A stretch of 64,000 bases of DNA, from the NCBI GenBank assembly GCA_907164885.2, contig OU015491.1, forward strand, positions 113,838,194 to 113,902,193, written 5' to 3'. The position numbers and the translations under genes are program-made. How positions within the stretch are numbered: position 1 is the first letter of the stretch; every line of letters begins with the position of its first letter. Source of the DNA: Dolomedes plantarius. Taxonomy: Eukaryota > Arthropoda > Arachnida > Araneae > Dolomedidae. This document shows positions 41,159-52,480 of this stretch, one piece after another. The notes beneath the pieces were generated by a model. That model did no database searches. It saw only the letters and a program-made list of their open reading frames with translations, and was not told the DNA's origin.

Positions 41159-41682
41159 CGTGATAAAAGTTCTTATGGGGATCTTACAAAATAAAGCAAA
41201 CATCGCTTATTTAAGATTACTGTGGTTTATTGTTCACCACTCTTGCATTACCACTGGCGATGCTTTACTTTGGACTATTTATCTCCATGCAGACATTTAC
41301 ATGTAATTGAAAGACTGAGTATTTTTATTTCATTTGTATTTAACTGCTACCGTTAACATATTTCATCACGTACACATTCTTCAAATTAATTTTAAACTGT
41401 ATATTATGTGATAGAAGTACTTATGGGAAGCTTGCAAAATAAAGGATATATCCTTACGGGGTGGGATTGCATGTATCTAAAGAATACGTACCGAAGAATG
41501 AATATGTAGTAGAGTCCTGATAATCCGAAATGATTGGGTCCAGACCTTTTCGGATAACCGAATTTTTTGGATTATTCGAAATCATTCTTAAAATAAACTT
41601 AAATTAAATAATAACATGTGATTATATAAATATTACATATTACGTGTGATTGCACAGTTTATTTTATAAGGTCTTGCTAAAC

Positions 41683-42070
41683 CAGTGGTTCCCAACCGTT
41701 GGTCCGAGCACCAGATGTGGTCCGCGAGAGCCTTGGGGGGGTGGTCCGGCAACATAATATAAAAAAGTTTCCAAATAAATAGGGATTTTGAAAGCAATAT
41801 TCATTGAACTAGATGGGCCGGATATATCCGATGACTATCAGGTGTCGAATTAAAATTTCTTAAAAGTTTAACATAATTATTTTGTTATTAGAATATGATA
41901 CATTAGAATGTGAGCACGTTAATCCTGTTTCCCTTTTGATGGATATTCTATAAACCCATACCCCCCCCCCCCGGAAGATTCCCCCCTCAAGTCAGTGGAG
42001 TGTGGTGCTCCACACATGGTCCAATTTCTGGCTTAATGGTCCGCAGTCTTCTACGGGTTGGGAACCACTG
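41683..42070. mobile_element. hAT-like MITE
   Basis: A 388-bp element with perfect 15-bp inverted ends CAGTGGTTCCCAACC. The 8 bp on the left (TGCTAAAC) and right (GTCTAAAC) agree at six positions, consistent with an aged 8-bp target duplication. End sequence and duplication length are typical of hAT elements. A run of 14 C at about 41960 is in the interior. No coding frame. It is inserted into the pogo-like element. Confidence 0.85.
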
Positions 42071-42231
42071 GTCTAAACATTACCAAATGTCGGGGCGAAA
42101 TGAGTGATAAGAGAGCGGAACGCTGCCTAGTACAGTACAGTAGAGTGCAAGATTTTAGACGATCAGAAAATTGTTGAAAAGGTTTTGAAAGAACCTGTCA
42201 ACGTCTCGACAAGAGTGAAGCAGGTAAAGCA

Positions 42232-42429
42232 GACGGTGACAGGGAGCAGAGGGTATCCCATCTAGATGAGGTGGCTGTATTTGATGCATCGCTACGCTAC
42301 GTAGGGCAACACTCCGCCACGATCCCAGCGGAAAACCTTTTTCTAACGCGCTGTCGTAATTTGGCTTCAAGGGAGAGGTATCCTTTTGTTAGACAAAAAA
42401 AATTAACAGATTTTTTCAAACCAATGTAG
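42232..42429 (+). pseudogene. Pogo/Tigger-like transposase C-terminus with PIP-box-like motif
   Basis: The plus-strand frame ending at the TAG at 42427 reads SHLDEVAVFDASLRYVGQHS, then PAENLFLTRCRNLASRERY and finally RQKKLTDFFKPM. This layout, a helical (D/E)xALRYVEQ-like segment, a short linker, an LxxRxRxxAxxxR segment and a terminal QxxLxxFF, matches the tail of pogo/Tigger transposases. QKKLTDFF is a textbook PCNA-interacting peptide. Only about 66 codons remain; the catalytic domain is gone, so it cannot transpose. It fits the inverted ends around it. Confidence 0.6.
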
Positions 42430-42601
42430 TTCAGTAATAATCAGTACATTGTTTAACTTTAAATTTTCTTGCAATGTTAAAAATATTCTTTATATTACTT
42501 AGTATCACTGTCGTTTTATTGTAACCTTAGATCTTTTGGATTTTTGGTTTCGGATTAAGCGGACTTTCGGATTACTGAAGTTTTGATTATCGGGACTCTA
42601 C

Positions 42602-42903
<302 letters not shown>

Positions 42904-43200
42904 ACATCCTTAGTGGCCTATATTACAAAGGGGGTAGGAAATTTCCGGTTCTAAACAGGGAATCCGAAAATCGAGCCCTGTAAACTAAAGGTTAAGATTA
43001 GAGTGGTTTATTCTACAAAATCTCTGTCGCATTACCAATGGTGTTGTTTTACTTTAAACAATTTATCTCCATGACGATATTAACACGTAATTCAATGACT
43101 AAATATTTTCTTAGCATTTGAATTTAAATCACACCATTAATTTTTTTTACCAAATAGATTTTCTTGAAATTAATTTTAAACTGTATATTTCCCATTATCA

Positions 43201-44170
43201 GACAGAGATATCACTTTACGTATTATTAGATTACAGTATTAAATAACATACAAAATATTCCATACTTTCGTTTAAAATTTTCTATATGAGATTTTCATTT
43301 ATCTTACGCTTTATCCACGTGCCTTGAACAAGTTTTTAACCTTGTCGGTACACTTACAGGAAAAGGTTTAAGTCATTTCACGAAAATACGTAAGTTTATG
43401 ACTATAGTAAATATATCAACTTTTTATGAAAAAAGTTAAAGGAACTCACAGTGATGTTAATTCACTGACGATATACAAAAAAAAGGACATTTATACATTT
43501 TGAACAATTATACAATATTCATGTTTTGAACAAAATATCAAGCCTGTAATGTATAAATATTGCTAAAGTAAATATCATCACTAATACATCTTAAACTAAC
43601 ATCAGTGTTCAGAAAATTATATGCGTTAAATATCTAATTTAACTTAAAAATTCCAATAAATTTTATATTATTTGCAAGCAGTTTGTAACGGACAACCGAA
43701 ATATTTCACTTTTGAAAATATTCCTAATTAAATCTGTACTTCTCCCTGCCTTTAAGATCGAGAAAAGATATGAATATTCTCATATATGTTTTTTCTCATA
43801 CATGGTCAGGATCAGGTTTTAACGTATTTCATTTAGGAAACAAGGTATAATGATCAAAACTAGAGTTGATGATTTATTGCCTTAATTAAATATTTTTTCG
43901 CTCAAATAAAGAGATCATGTCTTCCTTTTCTTCCATTTCTCTTTAAATGAGTCACAATGAACTATTCGTTTAATAAAAAATGATATTTGTGTACGGTGTA
44001 TCTCAATCCAAGAGGTTACATGTTTTGGATACAATACAAGTATAAAATGTTTATTCACGCTTTTGCATATAATATTCTTCTATTCTGAATTTGGCACCCC
44101 ATGACAACGCAAAGATACGGGGAAGTCTACCATTAGAAGTAAAAAAATACCATTTTCGGTACTTTTAGAA
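43201..44170. other. AT-rich intergenic DNA, no gene seen
   Basis: Nothing recognisable. Confidence 0.4.
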
Positions 44171-44173
44171 ATG

Positions 44174-44263
<90 letters not shown>

Positions 44264-44277
44264 CATTTATATATATA

Positions 44278-44316
<39 letters not shown>
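44174..44316 (+). repeat. (TA)n microsatellite
   Basis: Two TA runs separated by CATACATT and GTGTG interruptions. They lead directly into the hairpin at 44317; a further short TA run follows it at 44390-44408. Confidence 0.95.
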
Positions 44317-44318
<2 letters not shown>

Positions 44319-44389
44319 TCGGTGTTCTGTAAAAAGGGCGAATATGTATGTAAATCTGTATGGGTATTCGCCCTTATAAAACATCGACG
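44317..44389. repeat. 73-nt inverted repeat set in (TA)n
   Basis: The left arm CGTCGGTGTTCTGTAA...GGGCGAATA (44317-44344) pairs with the right arm TATTCGCCC...ATCGACG (44365-44389). The stem has about 25 pairs with two G-T wobbles, one C-A mismatch and a 3-nt bulge, around a 20-nt loop. Both flanks are (TA)n. It could be a minimal MITE or a hairpin precursor; the sequence does not decide. Confidence 0.7.
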
Positions 44390-44408
44390 ATATATATATA
44401 TATATATA

Positions 44409-44963
44409 ATTGTGTAATATGGATATTTATAGAGAGGGATATAAAAATATATAAAAATATCTTATTCAAGCAGATGGAAGATTAACAGATTTCCGATCTT
44501 ATTTTCGTTCATTTCTTAGACATGGGATGTACATTTACTCTCCTATTGATCAACTGTGTTCTACATTTGGCTCAGGGCTTTTTGGGCGTGTCACTCGAAT
44601 AAAAGGCAGAGCAGATAATTACCAAACAGAGAAGAAACAAATTTCTGAGTTGCGTTTTGCGAAAGACAAAGGGATTACGTTTCATTCTGAATATTTTATA
44701 TCGCTCAGTAATGCGGTCTCATTAAGTTCCGATGAAATCGAACAAACGAAGATAATTATTAAGTGTTCGTGAAGAATAAGGTTTCATGCTCAGTTATATG
44801 GGAAAGTTGAAACGCGACGTATTGAAAGGTCATTTAGGTAGGAATTTACAGCGGCTGTCTGCGGAAGTTTATTTTCGGCGGGATTTAATGCATTATTTAT
44901 TTTGTACATCAGACTCGAGCCTGCTTTGATTTTCTATATATATGTAAACATGCACTGTGGATG
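44409..44963. other. Intergenic DNA with an unrecognised 81-codon frame
   Basis: The plus-strand frame 44527-44772 is less AT-rich than its surroundings and encodes a mixed-composition peptide (for example FGSGLFGRVTRIKGRADNYQ). I do not recognise it and see no second copy or splice context; it is probably not a gene. Confidence 0.3.
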
Positions 44964-45008
44964 CACACACACACGCACACATACCCGCACACACACAAGC
45001 ACACACAT

Positions 45009-45085
<77 letters not shown>

Positions 45086-45161
45086 TATATATGTATATAT
45101 ATATGTATATATATATGTGTATATATATATATGTATATATATATGTATGTATATATATATG

Positions 45162-45243
<82 letters not shown>

Positions 45244-45251
45244 CATATATA
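44964..45251 (+). repeat. Compound (CA)n(CATA)n(TA)n microsatellite
   Basis: CA repeats with CG interruptions pass into CATA repeats, then TA repeats with periodic GTATAT steps. Open frames exist in five of six frames; all are products of the repeat. Confidence 0.95.
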
Positions 45252-46028
45252 TTTGAATGTCCATAACTAGACTTAAGATCTTGGGACTTGATCATGAAGC
45301 TCATCTTTTCAACTAGATTTGTAGAATCATAAATATCAAAGGTATTATATGTATTCCTTTGAGAGATCAAAAATTTAAATTCTACTGAGTTTCTATATTA
45401 CTTTTGAAAAAATTCGACGCCAAATTATTGATAATGAAGATGTGAAAAACATCCATAGATTATAGGAAATGCACATTCCACAAAATATGAGAGCACAATG
45501 GATAATTTGAAATTTTAAGACCGTTTTCAAATAACTCCCCAACAAAGTAATAGAAGTCTCCAAAAAGTTTTCATATGTGATGAGAAAAAATATATATAAT
45601 AAAGAAATATCCTCCTTAATTTCATGTAACTTTTACTATATTTTCCATTATTTTTCCCTATATTGCATTAAAAAATCTGAGAAAAAAAACATACTGATTA
45701 TTAACATATTCTACTAATTACAGAATTTATAGTAAAAACTAAAATTTTGAAGTTGATTTTGAACATTAGCAAATTTAAATTTCTTGAAAATTTATCAATT
45801 GTGAGGATGTTTTATAACCGTTTAGTACATACCTGCTTCAGTTCTCGAATCTTTAAGAATAGAGGTCATGTTCTAACTGAGCAAGTATATTTCATTAGAT
45901 TTCGAAGGTTAATAAAAAATAATTTTTTTAATTTAACATAACTTTCCCAATATTGAAAATTTAAATAATTAAAACACTCTGAAAAGGATAATATAATCAA
46001 AAAAATTTAGATTTAGAGATGAGTTATA
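45252..46028. other. AT-rich intergenic DNA, no gene seen
   Basis: Nothing recognisable. Confidence 0.4.
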
Positions 46029-46032
46029 TTAA

Positions 46033-46887
46033 CCCTTTCGTCCGGACCGGGACATATATGTCCCGCAGATATTTCCAAATCACCCAATGGGATAAGTAAG
46101 CGTGAAATTTATTGGAATTCATGTCCCACTGGTTTCCTGTGGTTGCATTCATATGTTAGTGTGACTTTTTCCTGATAGATATCCCCAGCGCCCGCCACTT
46201 GTTTGTTGTTTCGTAACAGTTTTTGACTAACTTAAAAGTTTGTTCATTCCAGCAGCCATTTTAGGTAGAGATACATGAGTGGAGACGTGTTGTTTTCGTT
46301 TTGTGCTGTGTATGTCTATTTTTGCCAAATCAACCAGTTCATCTGAAGTAAGTGAATCATTATTGTAGATTTTGAGAAAAAATAATATTACGGGACACAC
46401 ATGACCCAATGATCTGTTTTATTGGGAAATTATTGTCCCAGTGGTTATATAAAGATATCTATGCCTCATTCTCAAAGCTTGTCATTTCAGGGAATATGTG
46501 CCTAGTTCCTCTGACAGTGAAAGTTGTGAAAATTTGTTGGTATGGTACATTGTAAAAACAGTTTTGTAATGTACCATACATATAAATGTCATGAATAATG
46601 TTGTATAGGTGTCTTGAAATAAAATTGTTTCAAAAGTGTTATAAAATTAATTTAGAACTAGGGAACTGAACTTTTCACTGTATTTTATATCGTCACCTCA
46701 ACACCACTGCGACACATGTGCCCCATCTAAAAAGACCAGCGGGACATGTATGTCCCACCTCCACAATTACATCTACAGTTAATTTTTGTTTTTATTTTGG
46801 AAAAATATTTCTATTTCTACTTTATTTGCCCTATTAAATCCCTAATTTACCTTATTTTTGGAAAAGAAAAAACTGGTTGCAAATGGG
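46033..46887 (+). mobile_element. PiggyBac-like non-autonomous element
   Basis: Intact TTAA lies at 46029-46032 and 46888-46891, with ends CCCTTTCGTCC and, inverted, CCCATTTGCAACC. Near the left end is the perfect palindrome GGGACATATATGTCCC (46049-46064); a near copy, GGGACATGTATGTCCC, is near the right end (46741-46756), with weaker GGGACA/TGTCCC copies between. An acidic-serine stretch readable as EYVPSSSDSESCENL at about 46494-46538, after a TTTCAG, faintly recalls a piggyBac transposase N-terminus. No catalytic region remains. Confidence 0.65.
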
Positions 46888-46891
46888 TTAA

Positions 46892-48170
46892 GGCTTATTA
46901 AATGAATACTATGACAAAAATAACACACCGGAAACGAAAGTATTTTCCCTTATTATATTGCACAGATGAAAAAGAAATCATGCATATGAACGAAAGCTCA
47001 AGTTTAATGCCTTGTTCACACTACGTAAAGTTTAGCTCCACCATCTGCCACGAAGTTGTCTTAAGTCCACTTCCCGTTTAAGACCTGTTTTATACCCTCA
47101 CAGCAATGAATGTTGGTTCATCTGTATGGTGTTCTCATGATAAAATACCCTGCAAAACTTCGGCAAGACAATTGCCTGCTAGCTGCATTGACACTTCCTT
47201 TGAAGATAAAATACAAATGAAAAATACTTTTTTTTTTAAGAAGAGATGTAAGATAAATGAAAATGCTTATTTTTATGTTTACTTTTATGTATCGTTAAAT
47301 GGTTTTGTTACATAATTAGACACTGTATAACATGACATAATCTTATTGGTTCATAGGATGTCAATGCAGCAAAATAATTGAATAAATGAAAGTTTTATAT
47401 CATTTCCTTTATCATTCAGTTTCCAGTTTCTTCGTGAACAATTTATACATATATATATGGCATTATAAAAAAAAACACAGAGAACAAGGGGAAGATGTTT
47501 TGAACTAAAAAAAGGGTCCGAGCATACATATCGTTTAATTAGTCTACAATCTTTAAATCTTTAAAATAAATCCACTCTGGTGTCATAAAATGAGAAATAA
47601 CAAATAAAAATAAGACTCAAGGATAAAAATTCTTTACAAATATGTTTTCTAAACAAGGTTTTACTTTTTAATTCATCATGTTGTAACTCCAATATTGTGA
47701 ATATACTGAAAATTTTGTAAAATATTTCAAAATACATAAGTATAGTAATGGATGTTCTTTTAATACAAATTTATGTAATGTTCACAACTTTATGATATTT
47801 AAATGAATATCACATGATTGCAATTTGTTTAGAACATATTTCATCACTTAAAAAATGAGAAATTATTATTGTAAGATAGAATTTTAGAAAATACATAATT
47901 ATGGTTTTTTTTTATTTTCAGACGGTTATGTTAGATTAGTTTTTAAGTAAATAAATCTGCGTTACTTATCATTCTGTGTGTCCATCCAGCAGTTGTTAAA
48001 ATGAGGATTCAAACGTACCTGTAAAATGAATCAAATTATTATCGAATTGTTATTGAAATATATAGAATATATCTTAAATACATGTAAGGACATATTTAAT
48101 CAAATATATTGATAAAAAAAGCTACATTTTTATTCAAATACAACGTGTTCCGACTATATATTGAAAATTA
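46892..48170. other. Intergenic DNA, no gene seen
   Basis: A 69-codon frame at 47106-47315 and the less AT-rich block 47010-47200 are unrecognised. Confidence 0.4.
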
Positions 48171-48941
48171 TGCAGGGTGGTCATAAAAAAACTTTGCCGA
48201 TATATGAACCTCTAGCGGCTGTTCCGTTCAACCGATCGAGATGAGATTTAAGATATAGTTATTCAGAGGTATGAGGTGGGGATTCTGTGAATGGCAACAA
48301 AGTGGCGTCCACGGTGACGGTTATAGGTACAGAAAGTCAAAATTTTCGAATGGCAACGCCAACTTTTCCCCGTCGCAAAATTTTCAGTGGATGCGCAAAC
48401 CCTAAAAAGCGTTGGAACGGTACGTGTATGACAAAAAACGGATGCATTACGCACGCACAAAATAACAGCTCTGCGAACAGCCAACAAAAATACGATGATG
48501 GCACCCATGTAGAAAATGTGTAATTAAAATAAAAAATTTCTTTTGTCCGATCTGTGTTGTCATCAGTGATTGTCGTCTTGCCTCTGTCATGCGCAAATTT
48601 CCATCGATAGCCCTGATCGTGTTTTCGTAGGCCTTTTGCAGAGCTGTTTTATTGTGCGTGCATAATACGCCCGTTGTTTGTGATACACGTACCGTTTCAA
48701 CGCTCTTTTGGATTTTCGCATGCGCTGAGAAATTCGCGACGGGAAAAAGTGGGCGTTGCCATTCGAAAATTTCGAGTTTCTGTACCTATAATCCTTTCTG
48801 TGAACGCCGTTTGGTTGCCGTTCACAAAATCCCGAACTCATACCTCTGAATAACTATATCTGAATCTCATCTCTATCGGTTGAACTGAACGGCCGCTAGA
48901 GGTCCATATGTCGGCAAAGTTTTTTTTATGACCACTCTGTA
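48171..48941. mobile_element. Foldback element with 325-bp arms
   Basis: The left arm (48173-48497) and right arm (48616-48939) are reverse complements at about 85% by eye, around a loop of about 120 bp. The outer ends are CAGGGTGGTCATAAAAAAAC and its inverse, CAG(A/G)GTGGTCAT, which resemble mariner-type ends; TA follows on the right but TG precedes on the left, so a TA duplication has decayed or is absent. Each arm contains an open frame on the strand reading towards the outer end, and the two frames correspond. Confidence 0.8.
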
Positions 48942-50358
48942 CTTTATAAACTTAAATTTCCTTTTCAAAGGAGATTTAATCTAGTTTACCGTAAATTACT
49001 TTTTCATATATATTATAATGTATATTCCGTTGCATAATTTTATTATAAGATTAATGAAAACAACAACGAACAAAAACATTAATCGATTATGCGGTATAAA
49101 TATGAACAAAACAATTCAACAACAGTAAATACTATTTATGACAAAAAATTAAACAGATTTGAAGATAAACACCGGAGACATAAATATTTGCACAAATATT
49201 TCAATATAAAATATTATAATGTAACAAAATATATATCATAACAAAAATATTCAGTGTTCACCAAATTATAGCTTAACGGTGATAGAGGGAGAGAAGAGAA
49301 AAACAAAAATTAATTAATGAAATTTCAATTATTTAATTTTTTTCACAATATATGCTTGGATTACTGCTCAGGCCTCATATTACCAATTGGAAACGAATGA
49401 TTTAAAGATTACATGTAATTTAATGAAAGCTACTGAGATTAAATTAAATACAAGACATTAATCTAACGAGATTCAAATTAAATAAAACAAATGTAAATTC
49501 CGTTTTTCATGGGTTAATAATAATGAGGCAAAATTTCCTGTAATTCAATTATTGTAATTCTTATTTATTCTAAATTGCTAAATAATGGGATTTAAATATT
49601 TTTTGTCTCATTCCAAATTACATTCAAGGAATTGTCAATGAATATACCTAATAAAAAAGGCTATGGTAGGAAAGTTTGAAATGTTTCATTAACTTTTAAA
49701 ATTCTCCTATTTGATGCATTTTTAAATGCGATTTTTCAAAAAGAATTAAATGGTATATTTAAGCTATTATGTTGTAACCTGAAAATGAAAGGCCCAATTA
49801 GAAGTATCAAAGTTAATTAGTATGGAAAAGGTAACAGGATTTTTCTCTGGAAAAAGAGAATTTTTATAAAATTTATTTGTAAAGTATTTCTATGAGTATA
49901 TGATTTGGAGATTATATGGTTTAAATAATATGTATTTTAAATTTTAATTAAAAATCATCTCATCCCCTTACATGACGGTCTTGATATTTTTGCTACGTAA
50001 AATTTTATATTGTCGATAAATATATGTCACCATCAATATGTATCCATGTCGATAAATATTATGAAAGATTAAAAAAACCTTTTTATTCTTTACTATAAAA
50101 AAAGCACTGAAAAGCAACTTAACATTTGAAAATGAAAAATGACGATTTCTAGGGCAAATTTACCATGAGTCTGTCGAAGATTATATCGTTTCAGGTATCA
50201 TTCACAGGTATCATTCACTGGTGATGTTTTTCCAATTTTTAAATATTTTTAATATATAAGAATATTAACAATCTAGATATCAATATTTCTTTAAGACAAC
50301 TCAAAATTTGAAAGTGTATAATGAATATATACAAGCAATGTGATATAAAAGTAATATA
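48942..50358. other. AT-rich intergenic DNA, no gene seen
   Basis: Nothing recognisable. Confidence 0.45.
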
Positions 50359-51555
50359 CACTACCTATCAATAAGTATTTGGACACCTGTGATAGAAAAA
50401 AAATATTCATATTGAATAGCTGGTAGAGCCTCCACGAGAGGTAATACAGCCTCAACCCTCCGGGATTTACTTTTCCCAAGTCCCAGTATTACCACTAATG
50501 GTATTTTCTCCCACTCGGCTTGGAGAAGACATGTAAGTTTCTTCACCGTTTTTGGATGGTTGTTGCACCCCCTTAATTTGGCTATTAAAACTGTCCCAGA
50601 GCTCCTTGATAGGGTTCAGGTCTGGGCTCTGGACAGGCTTGTCCATTCGGTTAACCCCATTGTCCCCATATCAATTCATGGTGGACTTCGCAACATGACA
50701 GCTGGCGTTGTCGTCCTGGAAATAACATGTGTCCAACCAGTAAAACCACGACAACGTAGGAAGCACACTGTCATCCAAAACAGTGCAGTAGGCATCGGCT
50801 TTGAGCTGAATATGAATTGAGCCCAAGGTTCCCTGTCCACATCAGGAGAAACACCTCCTGGCCATAATTCCAGCTCCGACGAACTTTCCTGTAGGCTAAA
50901 TGCATTCTGGCAGGAGGCGTTCTCCAGGCAGACACCAGACCCAGACGCTGCCATCCGAACGGTAGAATGAACGGTTTCAAATGATCTTTGGTCATCTTTC
51001 GACTTCCACCATATTAACCAAGCAGCGCGGTCGGACTTTGTAATCAAACGCTTATGGGCGGCAGCATGACAGGAAAACTAAGCAGATGTTCTTCTTTACG
51101 GATGGTATTCATCGAAAAAACACTTCCGGATGCCTGTTGAATCTCATGGAGTATGTGGGCCATTGGTTGGGTGCGGTTCTTCCGAATTTCTTTGGACAGC
51201 ATCCGTCGGTCTCTATCTCCCAGTTTCGGGGGTCTGCCGACACGGGGCACATTCCGACAATCCCCACTCACCTTCCACTTTTGAATCACATGGACCACTG
51301 TTGTTTGCGGGTAATTCAGCTCGCTAGATTTGTCCTTTGAGGATCGGCCATTTCCGTGATACCCAACGATTACACTTTTCTCGAAATCATATAACTCTGC
51401 ATTTCGTGGCATCTTGCATGCGACTAATGCCAGTGTTATTTCCTACACGACATTTAATGGCGGAGGGCGTGACGTATATCAGCAGCGTAGATATAGTTAT
51501 TTGCGTGGGTGTCCAAATACTTGAATGAAATACTTGAATGTCCAAATACTTCATG
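50359..51555 (-). mobile_element. Third Tc1-type transposon, minus strand, degenerate
   Basis: The left end, CACTACCTATCAATAAGTAT then TTGGACACC, follows TA at 50357-50358. On the right the inner part of the inverted repeat survives (GGTGTCCAAATACTT at 51508-51522) but the terminal bases are missing; instead the block TCCAAATACTT with its neighbours is duplicated (51541-51551). The interior is a dead transposase gene. This is a third Tc1-type lineage, with ends and protein unlike the other two. Confidence 0.85.
50400..51412 (-). pseudogene. Tc1-type transposase, frameshifted and mutated
   Basis: On the minus strand the gene starts at 51412 (MPRNAELYDFEKSVIVGYHG), covers both DNA-binding helices with a GRP-type linker (VGRPPKLGDRDRR), and holds frame for about 110 codons to IRKEEHLLSF. 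After that the reading moves among all three frames (about 50676-51047). Recognisable pieces are a segment before 50995, the second catalytic Asp as CYFQDDNASCH near 50710, and SPDLNPIKELWD near 50605, where the catalytic Glu of PIE has become Lys. In-frame stops occur as well. Thirty-four positions separate the Asp and the Lys. Similar MPRNAEL proteins are widespread in vertebrate and invertebrate Tc1 elements. Confidence 0.85.
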
Positions 51556-51639
51556 AAAAAAATGTTATGAATTATTTTAGACTGTCTGTCAGTAAACACA
51601 AGCCTGCACTCTAATCAGAAAACAGAATGTACAGTAAAA

Positions 51640-51886
51640 CTTCTCTATGGCAGCCAATACTGGTTTTAAAAAATTGGCCGTTTTGAGGGGTAGCCTATTA
51701 GAGAAGTTTCATCGTAATAAATTTTAAGCTCCATCGAACAGTATGGATAAATAGAGAAGTTTGCCGCCGTAAACTTCTCTATGGCGGCCAATACTGGTTT
51801 TAAAAAATTGGCCGTTTTGAGAGGTGGCCGATTAGAGAAGTTTTATCATAATAAATTTCAAGTTCCATCGAACAGTATGGATAAAT
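51640..51886 (+). repeat. Tandem duplication, 134-bp period
   Basis: CTTCTCTATGG(C)(A/G)GCC...CATCGAACAGTATGGATAAAT occurs at 51640 and 51774, followed directly by the 194-bp array. The block starts after CAGTAAAACTTCTC, which looks like a MITE end, but no partner end was found. A related fragment is at 7010-7040. Confidence 0.8.
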
Positions 51887-52480
51887 GCAAGTAATCTTCA
51901 TTAAATATTTTATTTTATGATATGAAACTTATTTATGTCAATTTTTAACTGTCAGTCGTTAAATAGAAATGCATATAGGACCAATAAATGTAACATGTTT
52001 AAACATTTGAATGCCATAAGAAGCTAAACATAGATGTATACGAAGATAATTCTCCTTCTCATGGGACACTGCAGATAAATGCCAGCAATTTTCATTAAAT
52101 ATTTTAATTTATGATATGAAATTTTTTTAAGTCAATTTTTAACTGTCAGTCGTTAAATAGAAATACATATAGGATCAATAAATGTAACATTTTTAAATAT
52201 TTTAATACAATAAGAAGCTAAACATAGATGTATACGAAGAAAATTCTTATTCTCATGGGACACTGCGGATAAATGCAAGTAATCTTCATTAAATATTTTA
52301 ATTTATCATATGAAACTTATTTATATCAATATTTAACTGTCAGTCGTTACATAGAAATGCATATAGGATCAATAAATGTAACATGTTTAAACATTTGAAT
52401 ACAATAAGAAGCTAAACATAGATGTACACGGAGAGAATTCTCATTCTCATGGGACACTGCGGATAAATGCCAGCAATCTG
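51881..52480 (+). repeat. Tandem array, three units of exactly 194 bp
   Basis: Units start (ATAAATG...) at 51881, 52075, 52269, and a partial fourth at 52463. All three intervals are 194 bp although units differ by substitutions. Each unit contains AACTGTCAGTCGTTA(A/C)ATAG, AATAAATGTAACAT and CTCATGGGACACTGC. No frame is conserved. Confidence 0.9.

Noticed and set aside
44527..44772. 81-codon frame as a host exon
   Set aside because: Less AT-rich than its surroundings, but no homologue recognised, no flanking splice signals that can be defended and no repeated copy.
47020..47110. Possible MITE tip TTGTTCACACTAC
   Set aside because: No inverted partner was found within several kb.
48263..48849. 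Small open frames in the foldback arms as real genes
   Set aside because: They mirror each other because the arms are inverted copies; no start context, motif or length supports a protein.
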